A stretch of DNA of 64,000 bases, from contig MKTZ01000013.1 in NCBI GenBank assembly GCA_001898505.1, forward strand, positions 19,882 to 83,881. The letters are read 5' to 3'. This document shows positions 60,304 to 64,000 of this stretch, piece by piece; the stretch's first letter is position 1; each line of letters opens with the position of its first letter. The DNA is from Sphingobacteriales bacterium 50-39 (GTDB lineage: Bacteria; Bacteroidota; Bacteroidia; Chitinophagales; Chitinophagaceae). Below the pieces are notes generated by a model. That model was not told the origin of the DNA. It saw nothing but the letters and a program-made list of their open reading frames with translations, and did not search any database. The position numbers and the translations under genes were made by a program.

Positions 60304-62268
60304 TCAATGCCTTACCACATACTCTTTCAACACCGGACTGCTTAATATCCGTTTCATCTCCGAGTCCACCAATTCCTGGACCTCCTTTTTTACTCGTAGA
60401 AAATTCTCTTCGATCATCGCAGGAGTCACCTCACGAACAATAGGAAGTTCCTCCTTGAGTTCTACACCCGGTCTCTTGATGATCTTCGCATGAAATGCCT
60501 TCAGCACCATCTCATTATCCGGATCGTCCGCCAGTATCCCTACAAACTCCCCCGAAGACAAGTTAGCGATGGTCGCTGGCGAAATAGAAGCGTTGGATTG
60601 TTCGGTCTTGCTGATGGAGGTATCGGCGCTATTTACCGATACAGTCGTTTTATGCTCTATTTTCGAAGGGAATCGCTCACTCACCCAGCGGGCAGTCTCC
60701 CCACCCACCTGCCCGCAAATAAGATTGCCCGTCATATTCATGACGGCGTCCGCCTCTGCCCGTGAATAACTCATTCGAAGCTGACTGATATCCTGCACCA
60801 CCAACAAGGAGAAAATATTATGGCTACGTCCCACCGCCACCGTGTTCAATACGCTGGCCGCCCGCACGGTACTGAATTCATCCACCACCAATGCACAGCG
60901 CAGCATTCCAGGCCGATTGATAAGCTTGTTTATCCGGTCTATATATAAGGAGAGAAAAGGCCCCAACGCTTCCTGCCGTGCCGGATCACCACCCAGGCAA
61001 AATATCTTGGGATGACAAGGGTTGTTGATATCCAGCGTTACATCATTTCCTGTCAGCACATAATAGATGTCCTCTGATGACAGTCTTCCTAAAGGTATCT
61101 TGGTAGAAGCCATCTGGCTGTCCAATACTTCAAACGTCTTATTGATATACAACTGAATAAAAGTATTTACCAGCGTCTGTATACTGGGTTCTACATTCAG
61201 CGCGGTGAATAATTTGTCATAAGGCATTTGCAAAAGCTCGATGACATGAGGTAATGTACAATATAGTCCGTCCTTATACTTCTTAAGATACCATATGACC
61301 GCGGCCAATAGATTGATGGGCGATTCGACAAAAAAGTCCCCTTCTTTGTGCGCCCAGCTTTTATTGATGCTTAGCATGATGGTTCGGCTAACACCCAACG
61401 CATCGGAAAGGTGATTCATCGTGGCAGGGTCGATAAGATTACACCGGTGACTGCGCGACAGGTCGGAAAAATTGACGGAATAAAAACGGGCCGACGCCGG
61501 ATAACGGCTCCTGTATTGTAGGAACAGGTTATATACCAGTTTAGACAATGTATCATATTTAAAATCGAATACCAGCATACTAAAGCCTTTTTCGACCAGT
61601 TGCTGCAGGGCCGGCTCCACAATAAACCACGACTTACCTGACCCCGGACCCCCAACGAGTAAAATCCCTCGCCGCCCATTTAGGATATTGATATAGCTGC
61701 TCCTCGACTCGCCCTGGAATTCATAAATCCCCTCCAGGTTGACCGCATAGTCTCCCTCCATCAATGTTTCTTCCTGTGGAAAACCGCTTTCCTCCTTACG
61801 AAAAAACCCCTTACGGAAGGAGTGTCCAATGACCCTCGACATCTGTAGTCCTCCGTTCATCACAACGAGCCATCCAACAAAACAAGTACCCATATAGATG
61901 CAGGCGCTCATCATAGGATCATCTATCCATTTCAGCAGCATCTTACTCTCCCAATAGATCAATAGCCCGATGCCAAAAAGCAGCAATCCTTTGGTATATC
62001 CTGACCTGACATCTTTCCGCCCCTGAACCCCTAACAAAGATATCCCCAGAAAAGCCAGCGATAATAACTTGCAGGTAGCCGATCTGTCGAACAATCCGGT
62101 GCGAATTATATTAACCAACAGCCTGTCGGATAAAGCAGCGGTCAAGCCCCAGGCGCTAAAGGCTGTATAGCACGTCACATAAAAATGCAGCAGCAATAGT
62201 ATGATGCTGATCCACCGGCTAAGGTCCAGCACCTTCCGCATACCGTAGTGGTCTTCGCCGGTGTTCAT
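60304..62268 (-). CDS. mobC: Type IV coupling protein (TraG/TraD-like, MobC of CTnDOT type)
   Basis: A 654-residue membrane ATPase. Two or three membrane helices (about residues 17-45, 65-80, 95-145) are followed by a Walker A motif GGPGSGKS (206-213) and a Walker B region CALVVDEFST (about 463-472). A TraM-recognition/TraG_C-like end (VSERFPSKIEHKTTVSVNSA) follows. It links the relaxase-DNA complex to the conjugation pore. Its start overlaps the relaxase stop by four bases (ATGA). Base composition is lower in G+C than the PUL genes to the left. Confidence 0.9.
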   Translation of the reverse strand: MNTGEDHYGMRKVLDLSRWISIILLLLHFYVTCYTAFSAWGLTAALSDRLLVNIIRTGLFDRSATCKLLSLAFLGISLLGVQGRKDVRSGYTKGLLLFGIGLLIYWESKMLLKWIDDPMMSACIYMGTCFVGWLVVMNGGLQMSRVIGHSFRKGFFRKEESGFPQEETLMEGDYAVNLEGIYEFQGESRSSYINILNGRRGILLVGGPGSGKSWFIVEPALQQLVEKGFSMLVFDFKYDTLSKLVYNLFLQYRSRYPASARFYSVNFSDLSRSHRCNLIDPATMNHLSDALGVSRTIMLSINKSWAHKEGDFFVESPINLLAAVIWYLKKYKDGLYCTLPHVIELLQMPYDKLFTALNVEPSIQTLVNTFIQLYINKTFEVLDSQMASTKIPLGRLSSEDIYYVLTGNDVTLDINNPCHPKIFCLGGDPARQEALGPFLSLYIDRINKLINRPGMLRCALVVDEFSTVRAASVLNTVAVGRSHNIFSLLVVQDISQLRMSYSRAEADAVMNMTGNLICGQVGGETARWVSERFPSKIEHKTTVSVNSADTSISKTEQSNASISPATIANLSSGEFVGILADDPDNEMVLKAFHAKIIKRPGVELKEELPIVREVTPAMIEENFLRVKKEVQELVDSEMKRILSSPVLKEYVVRH

Positions 62269-63371
62269 AGATGCAGACGCAAATGATGTCTTTCTATCAC
62301 CGTCTGCTCCTGATCTGCCCGTTGCACCATCTGTTGCTGCAAGGCACTTATACTATACCCGCTCCCCAGGCTTTCTCCCGAAAAGACGGCTTTTCCACGA
62401 TGATCTACAAAAAAAACCTCCTCCGCCTTCCCCTCCTTTATCCCTTGCTTTATGACGCTGATCCCTTCCCGCTCCATCGATTGCATAAATCCGGTCCAAT
62501 CTGTCGACTTTCCAGCCAGGACCCAATCCACCGCTGTCCCGACGCGCTGCCTGCTCCCTTCCTTTAAAGCTTTGTTTTCGACAAACTTTTGTTCCAGGTA
62601 TTTTAAGGTGGGCTTGAGAAAAAATCGACTGGCTTTTATAGGACAACCGATCCTGTTCCCTTTCACATCCAACGCCTGGTACAACAAACCGCCTACCTTG
62701 TAAAGATGCGAAGACTCCTTACCCCTGTAGGCGATCAGATTATACGTGCGCATGGCGGCATTCAATTCAGCCAGATTGTCATACTTATAGTTCTCCACCA
62801 CCGTATTCAGCACATCGCTTATTGCACGCATCGTAGGAGACTTGCCATACTCTATAGACAGCGCTTCTTTTACTTCGAACACCGCTTTTTGATTAATGTC
62901 GGACCTTTTGTTCTTGCGCAAAGAAAACTCATCGGCCAGGGCATCTGCTACTTGCCGCGATCGCCAAAAAATGATATTATTCATATTTATCCTGCTGCCA
63001 TCTTCCCGTATGTTGGTGGCGACAATATGCATATGCGCTAGTGTGACATCATAATGCCGATAGACCAGATACGGCTGTTCCACAAAACCTATTCCTTCCA
63101 TATAGCGGTCCGCCAGTATTTTCATTTGAGTATTGGTGATATCATCAGCAGGTTGAAATCCTATCGAAATATGCGCAACAGGATTTACCGTCCTGCCATT
63201 AAGGGAAATTCGCTGGTCAAATCTGTTGAGCACCTCTTTTTTACTCATCTCCCCCGCATCCTTTATGAAATTTGCCGCATGAATGATCTCCGCCTGGCCT
63301 GTCTTTATTTTTTGATCGTTATAATACAAGGCTTTTCGGATATTTGAATAGCTGTTTACTTTGGCGAACAT
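62265..63371 (-). CDS. mobB: Relaxase/mobilisation nuclease (MobB, MOBP-like)
   Basis: A 368-residue relaxase. Metal-binding histidines are in LAHMHIVATNI (His113, His115) with a nearby YRHYD (His106). The N-terminal ALYYNDQK is a plausible site of the catalytic tyrosine (Tyr16 or Tyr17). The motif order matches the Relaxase (MobA/VirD2) family and the MobB proteins of Bacteroides conjugative elements. It nicks the transfer origin and is carried over with the DNA strand. It overlaps mobA by 16 bases and mobC by four, so the three genes are one operon. Confidence 0.93.
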   Translation of the reverse strand: MFAKVNSYSNIRKALYYNDQKIKTGQAEIIHAANFIKDAGEMSKKEVLNRFDQRISLNGRTVNPVAHISIGFQPADDITNTQMKILADRYMEGIGFVEQPYLVYRHYDVTLAHMHIVATNIREDGSRINMNNIIFWRSRQVADALADEFSLRKNKRSDINQKAVFEVKEALSIEYGKSPTMRAISDVLNTVVENYKYDNLAELNAAMRTYNLIAYRGKESSHLYKVGGLLYQALDVKGNRIGCPIKASRFFLKPTLKYLEQKFVENKALKEGSRQRVGTAVDWVLAGKSTDWTGFMQSMEREGISVIKQGIKEGKAEEVFFVDHRGKAVFSGESLGSGYSISALQQQMVQRADQEQTVIERHHLRLHL

Positions 63372-63688
63372 GTCTCTGATATTTTAATGATGACCGATCT
63401 TATTTCTTCAATCTTTTGTATTAGCTCATTCCTTTCTAGGTCCTTTAACCCTCCCTGGTTACAAAACAGGAGAAGCGTTTTTCGCAGCCGGATGGCTTCT
63501 TCGATAAATTCGTCGAATGCCCGGTTACGATAACAGACCGTTATTGGCCTGTCGAACATTAGCCTCCTCACATACTCGCTCATACTTCGGCAGGTGGTGG
63601 CGGCATATCCCTCTTTTATCTTCTCGTATTCTTTTTTCGTCACGCTGATGAAGAAAGAATGAAATCTGATTTTTCGTGCCCTTGCCAT
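63356..63688 (-). CDS. mobA: Relaxosome accessory protein with ribbon-helix-helix fold (MobA type)
   Basis: A 110-residue protein with ARKIRFHSFFISVTKKEYEKIKEGYAATTCRSMSEYVRRLMFDRP, which has the beta-strand and two helices of a ribbon-helix-helix DNA-binding protein, followed by a helical tail. Such proteins bind the transfer origin and place the relaxase. It is the first gene of mobA-mobB-mobC. The upstream 154 bases are A/T-rich and hold the inverted repeats expected near a transfer origin. Confidence 0.85.
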   Translation of the reverse strand: MARARKIRFHSFFISVTKKEYEKIKEGYAATTCRSMSEYVRRLMFDRPITVCYRNRAFDEFIEEAIRLRKTLLLFCNQGGLKDLERNELIQKIEEIRSVIIKISETCSPK

Positions 63689-63842
63689 ATCGTCACTAAC
63701 ATTTCTTTTTTGTTAAAATATTTTCAGCTAACAGTCTGAGAAAATTCTGCTATCCCGTCTGTTATTACTTTTAGACAACAGTTTTCTGGAAATAATTTCT
63801 AAGCACCTCCTTATTACGCACCTTAACTCTACTTCCACGTCA
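63689..63842. other. Candidate transfer origin region upstream of mobA
   Basis: A 154-base A/T-rich gap. CTGTT (63759-63763) pairs with AACAG (63777-63781), flanked by GTCT (63757-63760) and AGAC (63773-63776); another AACAGTCTGAG begins at 63730. Inverted repeats directly upstream of mobilisation genes are typical of oriT, but no known nic consensus could be confirmed. Confidence 0.3.
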
Positions 63843-64000
63843 TTATCTTGTATTCAGTATCAAATGTGGGGCAATCTTCAACTCCAGTTCCCTCGCACCA
63901 CCTCTTTCTCCCACCTCCACCACCAGCCGCTTATCCTTCGCCGGCACAAAAGGTTTCAGCCCCACCAGGATCATAGCCTCATCACCACTCGCTACCTGGG
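63843..64000 (-). CDS. C-terminal end of a TraN-like (DUF4138) conjugation protein, cut by the window edge
   Basis: The last 52 codons of a gene whose front lies beyond the window. The readable end is VASGDEAMILVGLKPFVPAK, then RLVVEVGERGGARELELKI and a TAA at 63843-63845. The pattern F..xxKxLxxxVxExxGxRxLxLxx resembles the end of conjugative-transposon TraN proteins, which are periplasmic parts of the conjugation machine. The fragment is short, so the assignment is tentative. It lies on the same strand as mobA and would be read first. Confidence 0.45.
   Translation of the reverse strand, partial: QVASGDEAMILVGLKPFVPAKDKRLVVEVGERGGARELELKIAPHLILNTR

Noticed and set aside
60112..60345. Small 77-codon plus-strand frame between the T9SS gene and mobC
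   Set aside because: It overlaps the end of mobC, has no family signature and no ribosome-binding site. It could be a truncated gene, but this cannot be shown.

Overview
The window looks like chromosome from a Bacteroidota bacterium, most likely of the family Chitinophagaceae. The evidence is three SusC/SusD pairs, a hybrid two-component regulator (HTCS), two proteins with type IX secretion (T9SS) sorting domains, many lipoproteins with Cys-Lys-Lys style lipoboxes, LytS/LytTR pairs, and promoter boxes of the Bacteroidota type (TAnnTTTG). Base composition is near 50% G+C until about 60.3 kb, where a more A+T-rich mobilisation module begins. I see no rRNA, convincing tRNA, insertion sequence or CRISPR array.

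Layout. 0-5.2 kb: a SusC with an N-terminal STN domain plus its SusD_2-type partner, closed by a strong terminator. 5.2-13.2 kb: accessory cell-envelope genes (lipoproteins, flavodoxin, a T9SS type B protein, rhomboid protease, a DUF1080 lipoprotein, a PQQ-type propeller, YccF, a small outer-membrane protein). 13.3-15.9 kb: a TPR-containing LytS-type kinase and its LytTR regulator, followed by two truncated relics (an NAD(P)H oxidoreductase and an HxlR regulator). 16.4-21.2 kb: DUF2461, then a DGPF/YciI protein with an ECF42-like sigma factor and a nearby AhpD-like protein; the last two transcription units share a promoter-like motif at identical spacing. A single-domain globin follows. 21.2-29.9 kb: a compact polysaccharide utilisation locus (PUL), SusC-SusD-GH16, divergent from a membrane-spanning SusR-like regulator with a LuxR-type HTH. 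29.9-33.3 kb: small enzymes and secreted proteins. 33.3-37.7 kb: a LytS/LytTR pair divergent from a TonB-dependent receptor. 37.7-41.9 kb: a same-strand cluster of Crp-like regulator, two pirins, an OsmC/Fe-S fusion and an alpha/beta hydrolase, which suggests a redox or electrophile response. 42.0-42.8 kb: a broken bestrophin gene. 42.8-55.8 kb: a second PUL (SusC, SusD, surface glycan-binding protein, and a GH28-like/GH5 fusion enzyme) with a convergent 1355-residue HTCS. 55.9-60.1 kb: an AraC regulator, a MetE-like methyltransferase and a glycine-rich T9SS protein. 60.3-64 kb: a mobA-mobB-mobC set and the 3' end of a TraN-like gene, the edge of an integrative conjugative element of the CTnDOT type.

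How it works together. The window is mainly about taking up and breaking down plant or fungal glycans. Each SusC/SusD pair has its own control style: STN/anti-sigma (inferred), SusR-like one-component, and HTCS. The most unusual observations are a TGTCCA-N17-CATT promoter motif shared by the ECF sigma operon and the AhpD-like gene, the GH28-like::GH5 fusion enzyme, a set of CTACATC repeats beside the SusR-like regulator, and several decaying genes whose break points can be read directly.
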